NCBI RefSeq assembly: GCF_934725225.1 | Contig: NZ_CAKVAM010000004.1 | Coordinates: 62,001-126,000, forward strand | Source of the DNA: an uncultured Treponema sp. | GTDB taxonomy: Bacteria > Spirochaetota > Spirochaetia > Treponematales > Treponemataceae | DNA: 64,000 nucleotides | Direction of reading: 5' to 3' | In this document: positions 43,463-51,758 of the stretch, piece after piece | Layout: every line of letters begins with the position of its first letter | Position numbering within the stretch: position 1 is the first letter of the stretch | Made by a program: the position numbers and the translations under genes | Notes under the pieces: generated by a model | Databases searched by the model: none | Told to the model about the DNA's origin: nothing | What the model saw: the letters and a program-made list of their open reading frames with translations, nothing else

Positions 43463-44596
43463 ATGAATTTTAATTTAAAGCAAATTTATGAAAACAGGCG
43501 GAAAAAAGTCAGCGAATATTTAAAGCAAAACAATATCAAGGCGGCAATCTTTGAAGATTCTGAACAGAGAAGAGATGTTGCCGTGCGTTATCTTTGCGGA
43601 CATCCAAGCGATGCATCTTTAATTATTTTGGATAATGGAAAATCTTTTTTAATTCCGTGGGATGAAAATTTAGCAAAAGACAAAGCGTTTGCAGATGAAA
43701 TAATTCCTTCTGAAAAATTTAAAAGAAGCTACATAAATGCCGCAAAAGAAATTTTGACTTCAGCCATTTCTGAAAAAAAATCAAAAGTCTGCATTTCTCC
43801 AGAAACTCCATACATTCAGTTTAAAAAATATTCAGAAAAACTTGAAAACTTTAAAATCTGCGCTGAAGAAAATTCTGCACACGACTTTGTAAAATCACTT
43901 CGCGCCGTAAAAGACAACTATGAAATTGAATGCACAAAAAAAGCCGCCGCAATCACAGATGAAATGACAAAAATCATTGTGGGAAATTTGCGCCAAGGAA
44001 AAATAAAAACTGAAACTGATGTCGCGCTTTTTGCAGAACACGAGCTAAGAATAAAAGGCGCAGAACGCACAAGTTTTGACACACTTGCCGCAGGTCCAGA
44101 TCGAAGTTTTGCAATCCACGCTTTTCCGGGATACACGCAAGGAACCTGGGGAACGCAGGGCTTGTCAATTTTGGACTACGGAGTTTGCTATGAAGGCTAC
44201 GCAAGCGACTGCACAATCACAATTGCAAAAGGGCCGCTTTCAAAAGAACAAGAACAGCTTTTAAATTCCGTGCAAGAAGCCGCGGATGAATGCAAAAAAC
44301 TTTATATGCCTAACGAAAAAATTTCCCGCGCAGTAAAAAAGGCCGATGAAATTTTTGCAAAAATAAACAGAACTATGCCGCACGGACTTGGACACGGAAC
44401 AGGCCTTGAAATTCACGAAGAGCCATTTGTAAGCATGAGAGCAAACAAAAATGATGTTTTCAAAGTTGGAAATATCATAACACTTGAGCCTGGACTTTAT
44501 GATAAAAATCTTGGCGGAACTCGTCTTGAAAATGACATTCTAATAACAGAAACTGGCAATGAAGTTTTAACGCACTCAGAAATTTTTAGAATTTAA
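43463..44596 (+). CDS. Xaa-Pro aminopeptidase (M24 family)
   Basis: A 377-residue protein. Creatinase-like N-terminal domain (1-130), pita-bread catalytic domain (about 140-375). Metal ligands: Asp in ILDYGVCYEGYASDCT (two Asp), His in LGHGTGLEIHEEP, Glu in LEPGLYD and GTRLENDI. It removes N-terminal residues preceding proline, in the cytoplasm. GGGGAAG precedes the ATG; probably co-transcribed with murJ. It overlaps the convergent transporter gene by 4 bp. Confidence 0.93.
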   Translation: MNFNLKQIYENRRKKVSEYLKQNNIKAAIFEDSEQRRDVAVRYLCGHPSDASLIILDNGKSFLIPWDENLAKDKAFADEIIPSEKFKRSYINAAKEILTSAISEKKSKVCISPETPYIQFKKYSEKLENFKICAEENSAHDFVKSLRAVKDNYEIECTKKAAAITDEMTKIIVGNLRQGKIKTETDVALFAEHELRIKGAERTSFDTLAAGPDRSFAIHAFPGYTQGTWGTQGLSILDYGVCYEGYASDCTITIAKGPLSKEQEQLLNSVQEAADECKKLYMPNEKISRAVKKADEIFAKINRTMPHGLGHGTGLEIHEEPFVSMRANKNDVFKVGNIITLEPGLYDKNLGGTRLENDILITETGNEVLTHSEIFRI

Positions 44597-45609
44597 ATTT
44601 CATTCTGCCAAACTTTGCAAAGCCGGCTGTCAATTTGAGAAATAAAATTTTCTTTTGTCAGCCGGATTTTTATCTCTGACAGTTTTGAAAAACAAGACAT
44701 AATATTAGAAAAAAACTTTCCTACTCTGCCGGGAAAAAAAATGTTTTTTAAAATTAAAAACTGCGACACAAAAACAAAACCGCAAAGTCGCCCGCCCTTT
44801 ACAAGTCCTAAAATCAAAGCCCCCAAAGTTATATTCAAGTTTCCAAAAGTAAATAAAATTTTTCCATGCGGAGAAAACAATGAAAAAAGAACAACAAAAA
44901 AAATCAAAAGAACAGACGGAAGAATTTTTAATTTTCTTTTTTTTATAAAAACTAAAACAGCAAAAAGCACAACAACAAAATAAATTTCAAAAACTGAATT
45001 TCTAAAAATCAAAATTGCAAAACCAATTGCAGAAATAAAAATATTAAAAAAATTCAATTTTTCGCTTTCTGAAAATGCCGAGCCGATTTTCACTGGAGTT
45101 TCAAGAACAAGTTCATTAAACCAAACTGATTTTCTGCAAAAGCTTTCTGCAAAAATTCCCAGAGCTAGCGAAGTGCAAAACGAAACACAAAGCATTGGAG
45201 GAGCAATAAATTTCACATTCGAGCCAAACATAAAAACGCCGGCTAAAAAAATCTGCGCAATATTATTTGCAAGTCCGCCGCAAACAGAAAGTCCAACAAA
45301 AGAAATTTTGTTTCTGAAAATAAAATATACAAGCATCATGGAAAGTCCGGAAGCAACAGAACCTGCAAAAGAAAAAATAAAAACGTAAGAAAACAAAGTT
45401 CCGCTTATAACTGCCTGCAAAAAAATTTTTAAGAAAACAAGAAGCAGAGTTTCTTTTTTTTTCAGCACTGAAAGGCTTATCAAAACTGGAAGATTTGCAA
45501 ATCCAATTTTAAAAAAAGGCAGAGGCTTTGGAACTGCATATTCCACAGCAGAAAGAAAAAAACAGAGAGCAGAAAAAAAAGCAATTTTGTTCCAGTCGAT
45601 TTTTTCCAT
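44593..45609 (-). CDS. Gx-type transporter with C-terminal T-component-like extension
   Basis: A 338-residue hydrophobic protein. The N-terminal half (about 1-165) matches the Gx transporter/heptaprenyl diphosphate synthase component I family (PKPLPFFKIGFANLPVLISL, GLANNIAQIFLAG), which resembles ECF S-components. The second half (about 185-338) has further helices and TFGNLNITLGALILGLVKGG then RLCGFVF, recalling EcfT/CbiQ. The usual Gx protein is about 170-200 residues, so this is a fusion or long form. No ATPase subunit is adjacent. Its ATG overlaps the mnmG stop (TGATG). Confidence 0.65.
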   Translation of the reverse strand: MEKIDWNKIAFFSALCFFLSAVEYAVPKPLPFFKIGFANLPVLISLSVLKKKETLLLVFLKIFLQAVISGTLFSYVFIFSFAGSVASGLSMMLVYFIFRNKISFVGLSVCGGLANNIAQIFLAGVFMFGSNVKFIAPPMLCVSFCTSLALGIFAESFCRKSVWFNELVLETPVKIGSAFSESEKLNFFNIFISAIGFAILIFRNSVFEIYFVVVLFAVLVFIKKRKLKILPSVLLIFFVVLFSLFSPHGKILFTFGNLNITLGALILGLVKGGRLCGFVFVSQFLILKNIFFPGRVGKFFSNIMSCFSKLSEIKIRLTKENFISQIDSRLCKVWQNEI

Positions 45610-47681
45610 CAGCGAAGATAAACCATCAAAAGCATTATGTCGCTGTTTCTGATTCCGCTTATTCTTGAAGCCTGTCCCAAAGTAAGCGGCCGGATTTTTT
45701 CAAGTTTCGCGCGGCTTTCAGAAGACAATGCGACAATTTTTGAATAATCAAAATCAGCGGGAATTCTTGCGTTTTCCATGCGATGCATTTTTGCAACTCT
45801 GGAATCCTGCTTTTCAATATAATAGCGATACTTAAAATCTTCTTGCGCCAAAGTCCATTCAAGGCTGTTGAAAGTTCCCGGATTTTCAGCATCTGGATGC
45901 TTGCTCAAAAATTCAAGCGCTTCGTCAACTTTCTGATATTTCAAATTCATCTGTTCAAACTGCGCTTTTGAAATAAGTCCTGCATCAAATCCTTTTTTCC
46001 GCAAACGTCTGTCAGCTGTGTCATGTCTAAGTTTCAGCCTGTATTCAGCGCGCGCAGTAAACATTCTGTAAGGCTCTTTTGTTCCAAGCGTAACAAGGTC
46101 GTCAATAAGCACGCCGATGTAAGCCTCGTCGCGTCCAAGAACAAGCGGCTCATAAGACGGAATTTTTTCAAACGAATCAAAGCCGAATTCTTTTTGTGTT
46201 TCCTTCAATTTCTTGGACAAGGCTTCCGTTTCTTTCGCGGAAATTTCAGCAAAATTTTTAAGTTCATCAGAATTGAAAACTGGCTTGGGCATAAATTTTC
46301 CCGGTTCAGAACTTGCAGGAGAAGAGCCGAATGATGAGTCTGGAGCGCAAATCGGTCCGCACAATTTTTTGTGTTCCCTTGCATAAAGAGCGGCATTTAT
46401 TCCAGCAACAAGTCCCTGCCCTGCCGCTTCTTCATAGCCTGAAGTTCCGTTGATTTGTCCGGCATTAAAAAGACCGGCAACTCGCTTTGTTTCAAGAGAA
46501 GGAAAAAGCTGCGTCGGCTCAACATAGTCATATTCAACAGCATACCCCGGGCGGCTTACAACGCAGTTTTCAAATCCGGGCATAGTTCTCAAAAAAGCAT
46601 CCTGAACTTCTTCTGGCAAACTGGAACTTAATCCGTTCAGATAAATCTCGTCAGTTTCAAGTCCTTCCGGCTCAACAAAAAGCTGATGCCTGTTCCGTTC
46701 AGCAAAACGCATGACTTTATCTTCAATGCTCGGACAATAGCGAGGACCAACTCCGCTGATTTTTCCAGAGTACAATGGCGAGCGGTTTATATTTTCTCTG
46801 ATTATTTTATGAGTTTCTTCATTTGTATAAACCAAATGGCACGGCACAATCGGACGTTCAATTTTTTCATCATCAAAACTGAACGGAACAATTTCCTTGT
46901 CGCCTTCTTGAAGCTCAAATTTTGAAAAATCAACTGTGTGCTTTAAAATCCGCGGAGGAGTTCCTGTCTTAAGTCTGCCTGTTGTAAACCCAAGGCGGCT
47001 CAAACTTTCAGTCAAGCCAAATGCGCCAGTCTCGCCTAAACGTCCGCAAGGAGCATCGTATTCACCGATAAAAATTCTTCCGCCCAAAAAAGTTCCCGTC
47101 GTAAGAACTGCGGCACGGCAAGGAATAATTCTTCCACGCTCCGTAACAACGCCGATAATTTTTTGTCTCATTCCGCTGCGACAAGCTTGTGTTGCAAAAG
47201 CGTATGAAGAGCCTGAACGTTTTTCTCCGGGAATCGAACCTGCTTCCATAGAACCAGAGCTGTCTTTTGGCAACGGCACATCCGAGGCTACAGTCAAAAC
47301 ATCAACAACAGTATCCATCAAAGTTGAAAGATTTTCCGTAGTTTCCACAACATGACGCGCAAGAGATGAATAAACAATTTTGTCTGCTTGTGAACGAGGA
47401 GCCTGAACTGCAGGACCGCGGCTTTTGTTCAGCATTCTAAATTGAATCATCGAGCGGTCAATCAGCTTTCCCATTTCTCCGCCAAGCGCATCAATTTCCC
47501 GGACAATATTTCCTTTTGCAATTCCTCCGATTGAAGGATTGCAGCTCATTCTTCCAATTGAGTCAATTGACTGCGTAATTAAAATTGTCTTTAATCCCAT
47601 TCTGGCGCAAGCAAGGGAAGCTTCAATTCCGGCATGACCTCCGCCGCAAACTGCTACATCGAATGAATCATAAAAAGCCAT
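45609..47681 (-). CDS. mnmG: tRNA uridine-5-carboxymethylaminomethyl modification enzyme MnmG
   Basis: A 690-residue FAD protein that, with MnmE, modifies wobble U34 of tRNAs. FAD motif VAVCGGGHAGIEASLACARM (about 8-27), then SIGRMSCNPSIGGIAKG and GQINGTSGYEEAAGQGLVAG. It is some 60 residues longer than usual (about 625-635), with low-complexity insertions after VDVLTVASDVPLP and near CGPICAPDSSFGSSPASSEP. The start at MAFYDS has GAGGAAC upstream. Confidence 0.95.
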   Translation of the reverse strand: MAFYDSFDVAVCGGGHAGIEASLACARMGLKTILITQSIDSIGRMSCNPSIGGIAKGNIVREIDALGGEMGKLIDRSMIQFRMLNKSRGPAVQAPRSQADKIVYSSLARHVVETTENLSTLMDTVVDVLTVASDVPLPKDSSGSMEAGSIPGEKRSGSSYAFATQACRSGMRQKIIGVVTERGRIIPCRAAVLTTGTFLGGRIFIGEYDAPCGRLGETGAFGLTESLSRLGFTTGRLKTGTPPRILKHTVDFSKFELQEGDKEIVPFSFDDEKIERPIVPCHLVYTNEETHKIIRENINRSPLYSGKISGVGPRYCPSIEDKVMRFAERNRHQLFVEPEGLETDEIYLNGLSSSLPEEVQDAFLRTMPGFENCVVSRPGYAVEYDYVEPTQLFPSLETKRVAGLFNAGQINGTSGYEEAAGQGLVAGINAALYAREHKKLCGPICAPDSSFGSSPASSEPGKFMPKPVFNSDELKNFAEISAKETEALSKKLKETQKEFGFDSFEKIPSYEPLVLGRDEAYIGVLIDDLVTLGTKEPYRMFTARAEYRLKLRHDTADRRLRKKGFDAGLISKAQFEQMNLKYQKVDEALEFLSKHPDAENPGTFNSLEWTLAQEDFKYRYYIEKQDSRVAKMHRMENARIPADFDYSKIVALSSESRAKLEKIRPLTLGQASRISGIRNSDIMLLMVYLR

Positions 47682-47934
47682 AGTTCCTCTATTTAAAAAG
47701 CGGGAAGTTTTTAAAGCAAAATTTTTCAGCGCAAAACAAAAACTCAAAAGCCCGAATCTTCAATTTTCTAAATGCGCCAAGTATACCAAATTTCAAACTT
47801 AAATGGAAGAAACACATTTTACAAGCGGCATTCCGAATCAACTTGTCTTACGCAAAAACATTTTGTATCTTTTATTATGACAGAAAAATGCACCAGAATT
47901 TTAAAGAGATTCATTCAATTTTTTTGGAGGAAAA

Positions 47935-48132
47935 ATGAAAATAACTGAAAATCCAAATTCTGAAATCGCGCAAACTGTAAAAGAAGGCTTAAAGCAAAAA
48001 GGCGGCTACTGTCCGTGCAGAGTTGAAAAAACTCCAGACACAAAATGTATGTGCAAGGAATTCAGAGACCAGATAAAAGATCCTGACTTTGAAGGATTTT
48101 GCCATTGCATGCTTTATTATAAATCAAAATAA
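47935..48132 (+). CDS. Ferredoxin:thioredoxin reductase-like catalytic protein
   Basis: A 65-residue protein with three CxC motifs: CPC (26-28), CMC (38-40), CHC (56-58, CHCMLYY). These match the [4Fe-4S] and redox disulfide cysteines of FTR catalytic subunits, though plant FTR spacing is longer between the first two. It likely reduces the thioredoxin encoded 14 bp downstream, using an iron-sulfur electron donor. TTTTGGAGG precedes the ATG. Confidence 0.85.
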   Translation: MKITENPNSEIAQTVKEGLKQKGGYCPCRVEKTPDTKCMCKEFRDQIKDPDFEGFCHCMLYYKSK

Positions 48133-48146
48133 TTTTGGAGGAAATT

Positions 48147-48455
48147 ATGGAAGTAAAAATCACTGAATCAAATTTCAAAGAAGAAGTTTTAAATTCAAGC
48201 AAGCCGGTTCTTGTTGACTTTTGGGCTACTTGGTGCGGTCCTTGCAGAATGCTGTCTCCTGTAATTGAAGAAATCGCGGCGGAAAAATCAGAAACCTTAA
48301 AAGTCGGAAAAGTAAATGTTGATGAAGAACCTGCGCTCGCAACGCAATTTGGAGTTGTAAGCATTCCGATGCTTGTGCTTTTCAAAAATGGCAAAGCAGT
48401 AAAAACCAGCGTCGGTTATCAGCCAAAAGATGAAATTCTAAAATTCATAGAATAG
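48147..48455 (+). CDS. trxA: Thioredoxin
   Basis: A 102-residue classical thioredoxin: FWATWCGPCRM active site (about 24-34) and cis-Pro in VVSIPMLVLF. GGAGG fixes the start at MEVKI. Co-transcribed with the FTR-like gene; no NADPH thioredoxin reductase is in the window. Confidence 0.97.
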   Translation: MEVKITESNFKEEVLNSSKPVLVDFWATWCGPCRMLSPVIEEIAAEKSETLKVGKVNVDEEPALATQFGVVSIPMLVLFKNGKAVKTSVGYQPKDEILKFIE

Positions 48456-48462
48456 CATTTAA

Positions 48463-48503
48463 AATCCGCCTAAAGATTTTTCATCATTTAGACGGATTTT
48501 TTT
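48463..48503 (+). terminator. Terminator of FTR-trxA operon
   Basis: AATCCGCCTAAA and TTTAGACGGATT (one mismatch) around a 12-nt loop, then TTTTTTT. The T run overlaps the stop of the convergent GH3 gene. Confidence 0.88.
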
Positions 48504-50187
48504 AGTGCTTCAACGGAACAATTCCCCGCGGAACAAATTCTCCGCTCAAGGCTCCAAACAAAGCCGCAAACGAATAGCTTGAGTAGCTGTATCCGCAGAG
48601 AATCGTGTCCGCCCAGTCAAAATCATCGAGAACAAAAACCGGCGACATAATGGAAAGAATGACAACACGCTTGTCCATGTATCGCAAACGTTTCGCAATG
48701 TTCGCCGTGTGTTTGTCGTAAACACAAATAATAATTGTGTCATAGCTGTCCGCCACGGAAACCAAAGAAGCCGCATTCCAAATATCAAAATTGCTGTTGT
48801 CATTTTTCAGTTCATAGCTAAAGTGAAAAGTTGAAACATTTGGATAACGCTTGCGACCTTCACTATAAAGCGAAAGAAAAGGACCTGCTATTAAAACACG
48901 CTCACCTTCCGCAGGCTTCAATGGAAAAGCAGAGCCTTGCTTGTAAACGCTCACCGAACGGCAGGCTTGCTCAAGAAAAAATTTCTGGCCGTCTTTATCT
49001 GGGATGTGTTCAAAAATTGAATTTTCATCAGGATAAAGCGGCGCATGATTTTCGCTTTTAAAATAATTCAGCTTGGCAAAAATAACGCGGCGAGCGGCAT
49101 CTTTTACACGTTCTTTGAATTCTGAATTCGTCCGCATCCGCTCAAGATTTCGCGTCCACATATTGTCATAAAGTCCGGCAGTCGTGGAAGAAATTATAAT
49201 GTCGTTTCCAGCCTCAATCGCCATCATTACAGCACGATGAAAAGAGCCTGCAAACAAAGTCGCTCCGTTCATCATCATGTCATCAGTAATTATAAGACCG
49301 TCAAAATTCATCTGACGGCGCAAAATGTCAGTCAGGAATTTTTTTGAAAGGCTTGCAGGAGTTCCGTCGCTTTCAATCTGCGGAAACGAAAGATGCCCGC
49401 TCATGATTGCAGGAATTTTCGCCTTTATCAAATATTCAAACGGAACAAGCTCACGGTTCACCAAAGTCCGCGCATCAATTTCAATCTGCGGAAGCCTTCC
49501 GTGGCTGTCAAGGCTTGTGTCGCCATGTCCCGGAAAATGTTTTGCAGTCGGAATAACACCAGCATCCATCGAGCCTGCCGCAAAAGCTTCTCCAAGAATT
49601 CCAGCATCAACAGGGTCAGAGCCAAACGAGCGCGGACCGATTACGCTTGAATTCAAATTCGTATATAAATCAACAGTTGGAGCAAAATTCATATTAATTC
49701 CAAGCGCGCGGATTTCACGGTTTATATAGAAGCCGGAATAATAAGCGTCAAGCGGATAACCGGAAGCTCCAATCGCAAGGTTCCCCGGGGTATCAGAAGT
49801 TTCTCCTTTTACGTGCCGAATCCAGCCGCCTTCCTGATCTGTAGCAACGAACAGCGGAATCTTTAAAGACCTGCTTGCCGCTTCCTGCTGAAGAATGCGC
49901 ACAGACTTTGCAACTTTTTGAATATTGTCAGTATTCCAGCCGAAAACTTTTACGCTTCCAAGTCCGCGTTGTGTAACCCAGGAATTCAGCAAGTCGCTCG
50001 GTTCTGCCCCAGCCCAGCCGAACATGAGAATCTGCGCAAGAAGCTCTTCATCGCTCATAGAGTCAACAAGCTTCTGAGAAAGTGGTTCTGGCGGAATATC
50101 ACTCCAAAAATCTATCTTTGCAGAATCAGCAAAAGCAACTGTAAAAATTACTGAACAGAAAAAAAATGCTACAACTTTTAATTTCAT
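48502..50187 (-). CDS. Secreted glycoside hydrolase family 3 (NagZ-like)
   Basis: A 561-residue protein with a signal peptide (MKLKVVAFFFCSVIFTVAFA). The GH3 barrel (about 30-370) shows ATDQEGGWIRHV, KHFPGHGDTSLDSHGRLP (NagZ-type flexible loop with the catalytic Asp-His pair) and LIITDDMMMNGA (nucleophile Asp). A GH3 C-terminal domain follows (about 400-561). The KHFPGHGDT motif points to beta-N-acetylhexosaminidase acting on cell-wall or host amino sugars; export distinguishes it from cytoplasmic NagZ. Confidence 0.9.
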   Translation of the reverse strand: MKLKVVAFFFCSVIFTVAFADSAKIDFWSDIPPEPLSQKLVDSMSDEELLAQILMFGWAGAEPSDLLNSWVTQRGLGSVKVFGWNTDNIQKVAKSVRILQQEAASRSLKIPLFVATDQEGGWIRHVKGETSDTPGNLAIGASGYPLDAYYSGFYINREIRALGINMNFAPTVDLYTNLNSSVIGPRSFGSDPVDAGILGEAFAAGSMDAGVIPTAKHFPGHGDTSLDSHGRLPQIEIDARTLVNRELVPFEYLIKAKIPAIMSGHLSFPQIESDGTPASLSKKFLTDILRRQMNFDGLIITDDMMMNGATLFAGSFHRAVMMAIEAGNDIIISSTTAGLYDNMWTRNLERMRTNSEFKERVKDAARRVIFAKLNYFKSENHAPLYPDENSIFEHIPDKDGQKFFLEQACRSVSVYKQGSAFPLKPAEGERVLIAGPFLSLYSEGRKRYPNVSTFHFSYELKNDNSNFDIWNAASLVSVADSYDTIIICVYDKHTANIAKRLRYMDKRVVILSIMSPVFVLDDFDWADTILCGYSYSSYSFAALFGALSGEFVPRGIVPLKH

Positions 50188-50231
50188 TGAGAAAATATTT
50201 TAGCTTAAACAGACAAAAAATGCAATTTTAT

Positions 50232-50256
50232 AAAAAAAATGCCGCCCGAAGGCAGC
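50232..50256 (-). terminator. Second terminator downstream of tRNA-Cys
   Basis: Minus strand: GCTGCC-TTCG-GGCGGC (UUCG tetraloop, one G-U pair) followed by ATTTTTTTT. It lies 45 bp before the GH3 start. Confidence 0.85.
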
Positions 50257-50303
50257 AATATATAAAATCGGATTCCAGCTTTGCTTGTAAAATCCGTAAG
50301 CGC

Positions 50304-50333
50304 AAAAAAAAGATGCCTTAAAAAAGACATCTT
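50304..50333 (-). terminator. Terminator of tRNA-Cys
   Basis: Minus strand: AAGATG, 12-nt loop, CATCTT then T run, beginning 11 nt past the tRNA 3' end. Confidence 0.8.
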
Positions 50334-50343
50334 CAATTGCGAA

Positions 50344-50415
50344 AGGCGTCAATCGGAATCGAACCGATGCATAGTGGTTTTGCAGACCAGTCCCTTACCA
50401 CTTGGGTATGACGCC
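50344..50415 (-). tRNA. tRNA-Cys (GCA)
   Basis: 72 nt. Acceptor stem GGCGTCA/TGACGCC, anticodon stem TGGT/ACCA with loop CTGCAAA (anticodon GCA), T arm ATCGG-TTCGATT-CCGAT. Discriminator is U; CCA is not encoded. Confidence 0.97.
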
Positions 50416-50464
50416 ATAACGTGAAAATACTATAGCAAGAAAAAAGATTCTTGTCTAGTGGAAT

Positions 50465-50746
50465 TTACAATTTTTCAAAACGTTCTTTTAAAACAAGATA
50501 TGCGCCCAAAATTCCGCACAGACATACAATTGCAATCACGTAAGTTTTTAGAGGAATCAAAATCGGAAGAAGTTCAATAAGAGCGCAAAGAAGCAAGCTA
50601 CTTACAAACGATGCGCTGGCTTTTTGAATTTCCTTGTCTTCCTTTTTCATTGCATTTTTCTTCGCTGAAATTTTCATGCAGTAAAAAAACAAAACACAAA
50701 GATAAATTGCAATTCCTGCAATGCAAATAAAAAAACTAGCGCGCAT
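50465..50746 (-). CDS. Small membrane protein of unknown function
   Basis: A 93-residue protein with three hydrophobic segments (about 5-25, 46-63, 68-85) separated by a Lys-rich loop (KISAKKNAMKKEDKE). It overlaps the NUDIX gene by 11 bp, so it is co-expressed. Family not recognised. Confidence 0.55.
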   Translation of the reverse strand: MRASFFICIAGIAIYLCVLFFYCMKISAKKNAMKKEDKEIQKASASFVSSLLLCALIELLPILIPLKTYVIAIVCLCGILGAYLVLKERFEKL

Positions 50747-51275
50747 TTTTTATCTCCAGATATTTTAAAAGAGCTTTTTTTGCGGAACCAAATGCCAACG
50801 GAATTTTTTCTATATCCGCCAAAGATTCAACTTTCACCCATTCAAGTGAAATGACTTCGCTTTGCTGGGTTTTAAATTCAAAATCAGAAGGCAAAGAGGC
50901 TGAATAAAACATATCGCAGGTTTTATAAATTATTTTTTTGTAAACATAAGTATTTGGGAACGCTCCGACAAATTTTATTTTTTCCGGCACAACTCCAATT
51001 TCCTCGGAACATTCACGCATTACGCTTTTTTCAGGCTCTTCATCAGGCTCGCAAAATCCTCCGGGAAATGCAAGAAAATTTTTTCTGGGTTCTTTTGCCC
51101 GGCGTTCAAAAAGAATTTCGTGTTTTTCATTTTCAAGAATCACGCCAACCGCAGAAGCAACATTGTTAAAAAGCTCAAGCCCGCAGTCAGGGCAGAACCA
51201 TTGCCTTCCGTTCAAAAGCGTCTGAATTTTTTTTGAGCCGCAGTCAGGACAAAAATTAAATTTATTATTTTCCAT
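50736..51275 (-). CDS. NUDIX hydrolase with zinc ribbon
   Basis: A 179-residue protein. An N-terminal zinc ribbon (CPDCGSKK ... WFCPDCG, about 9-32) precedes a NUDIX domain with the box GGFCEPDEEPEKSVMRECSE followed by EIGV (about 75-97). It hydrolyses a nucleoside diphosphate linked to another group; the substrate is unknown. The NudC-specific SQPWPFP motif is absent. It has no ribosome site; an extended -10 (TGC-TATAAT) ends 7 nt before the ATG. Confidence 0.88.
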   Translation of the reverse strand: MENNKFNFCPDCGSKKIQTLLNGRQWFCPDCGLELFNNVASAVGVILENEKHEILFERRAKEPRKNFLAFPGGFCEPDEEPEKSVMRECSEEIGVVPEKIKFVGAFPNTYVYKKIIYKTCDMFYSASLPSDFEFKTQQSEVISLEWVKVESLADIEKIPLAFGSAKKALLKYLEIKNAR

Positions 51276-51282
51276 AAAAAAT

Positions 51283-51311
51283 ATTATAGCACAAAACAAG
51301 CGCAATGAAAA
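51283..51311 (-). promoter_or_regulatory. Leaderless-type promoter of NUDIX gene
   Basis: Minus strand: TTTTCA, 17-bp spacer, TATAAT (extended TGC), then 7 nt to ATG 51275. Confidence 0.6.
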
Positions 51312-51353
51312 ACTGCTATTTTATTTTTTGAAAATTAAATGTATATTTACTTC

Positions 51354-51755
51354 ATGGATAACATTCAAAAATTTTTTTCAGATGTTCAAAAAATCAAAAA
51401 GCATTACCGTTCAGAAAATCCAGTTTATGACGGAAAAAAAGTCTGCGTTCAAATTCAGAATTTATTTTCAAACTCAAATAGAAATTTAAAGTCGCTTGCG
51501 GACGCTTTTTCTGATTACTGGATGAACAAATATATTTTGAATTCAAGCCAGCCAGAAAATGAACCGACAGAAGAGCACATAAAAATTCTTGGAGCAATGC
51601 AGGCTCTCATAGAAAATGACGTTTCTTCAACGGAAGCTTTAAGCAACGACGACTGGAAAGAACTTTGCCAAATTACAAATTGCGAGGCAGAAGAAATTCC
51701 AATTGAAACTTTAAACAGCATGATGATGATTTTTTTAGACAAGCAGGCAATGTAA
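51354..51755 (+). CDS. Hypothetical protein next to radical SAM gene
   Basis: A 133-residue, largely helical, acidic protein with no cysteines outside KKVCVQIQ, ELCQITNCE and no signal peptide. The start at MDNIQK is preferred: TATATT ends 6 nt before it and there is no ribosome site at this or an earlier ATG. It lies 3 bp before the radical SAM gene and is divergent to the NUDIX gene. Not recognised. Confidence 0.55.
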   Translation: MDNIQKFFSDVQKIKKHYRSENPVYDGKKVCVQIQNLFSNSNRNLKSLADAFSDYWMNKYILNSSQPENEPTEEHIKILGAMQALIENDVSSTEALSNDDWKELCQITNCEAEEIPIETLNSMMMIFLDKQAM

Positions 51756-51758
51756 TTA

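Noticed and set aside
50736..51275. Second NudC
   Set aside because: It has a zinc ribbon and NUDIX box but no SQPWPFP motif and a shorter N-terminal part.
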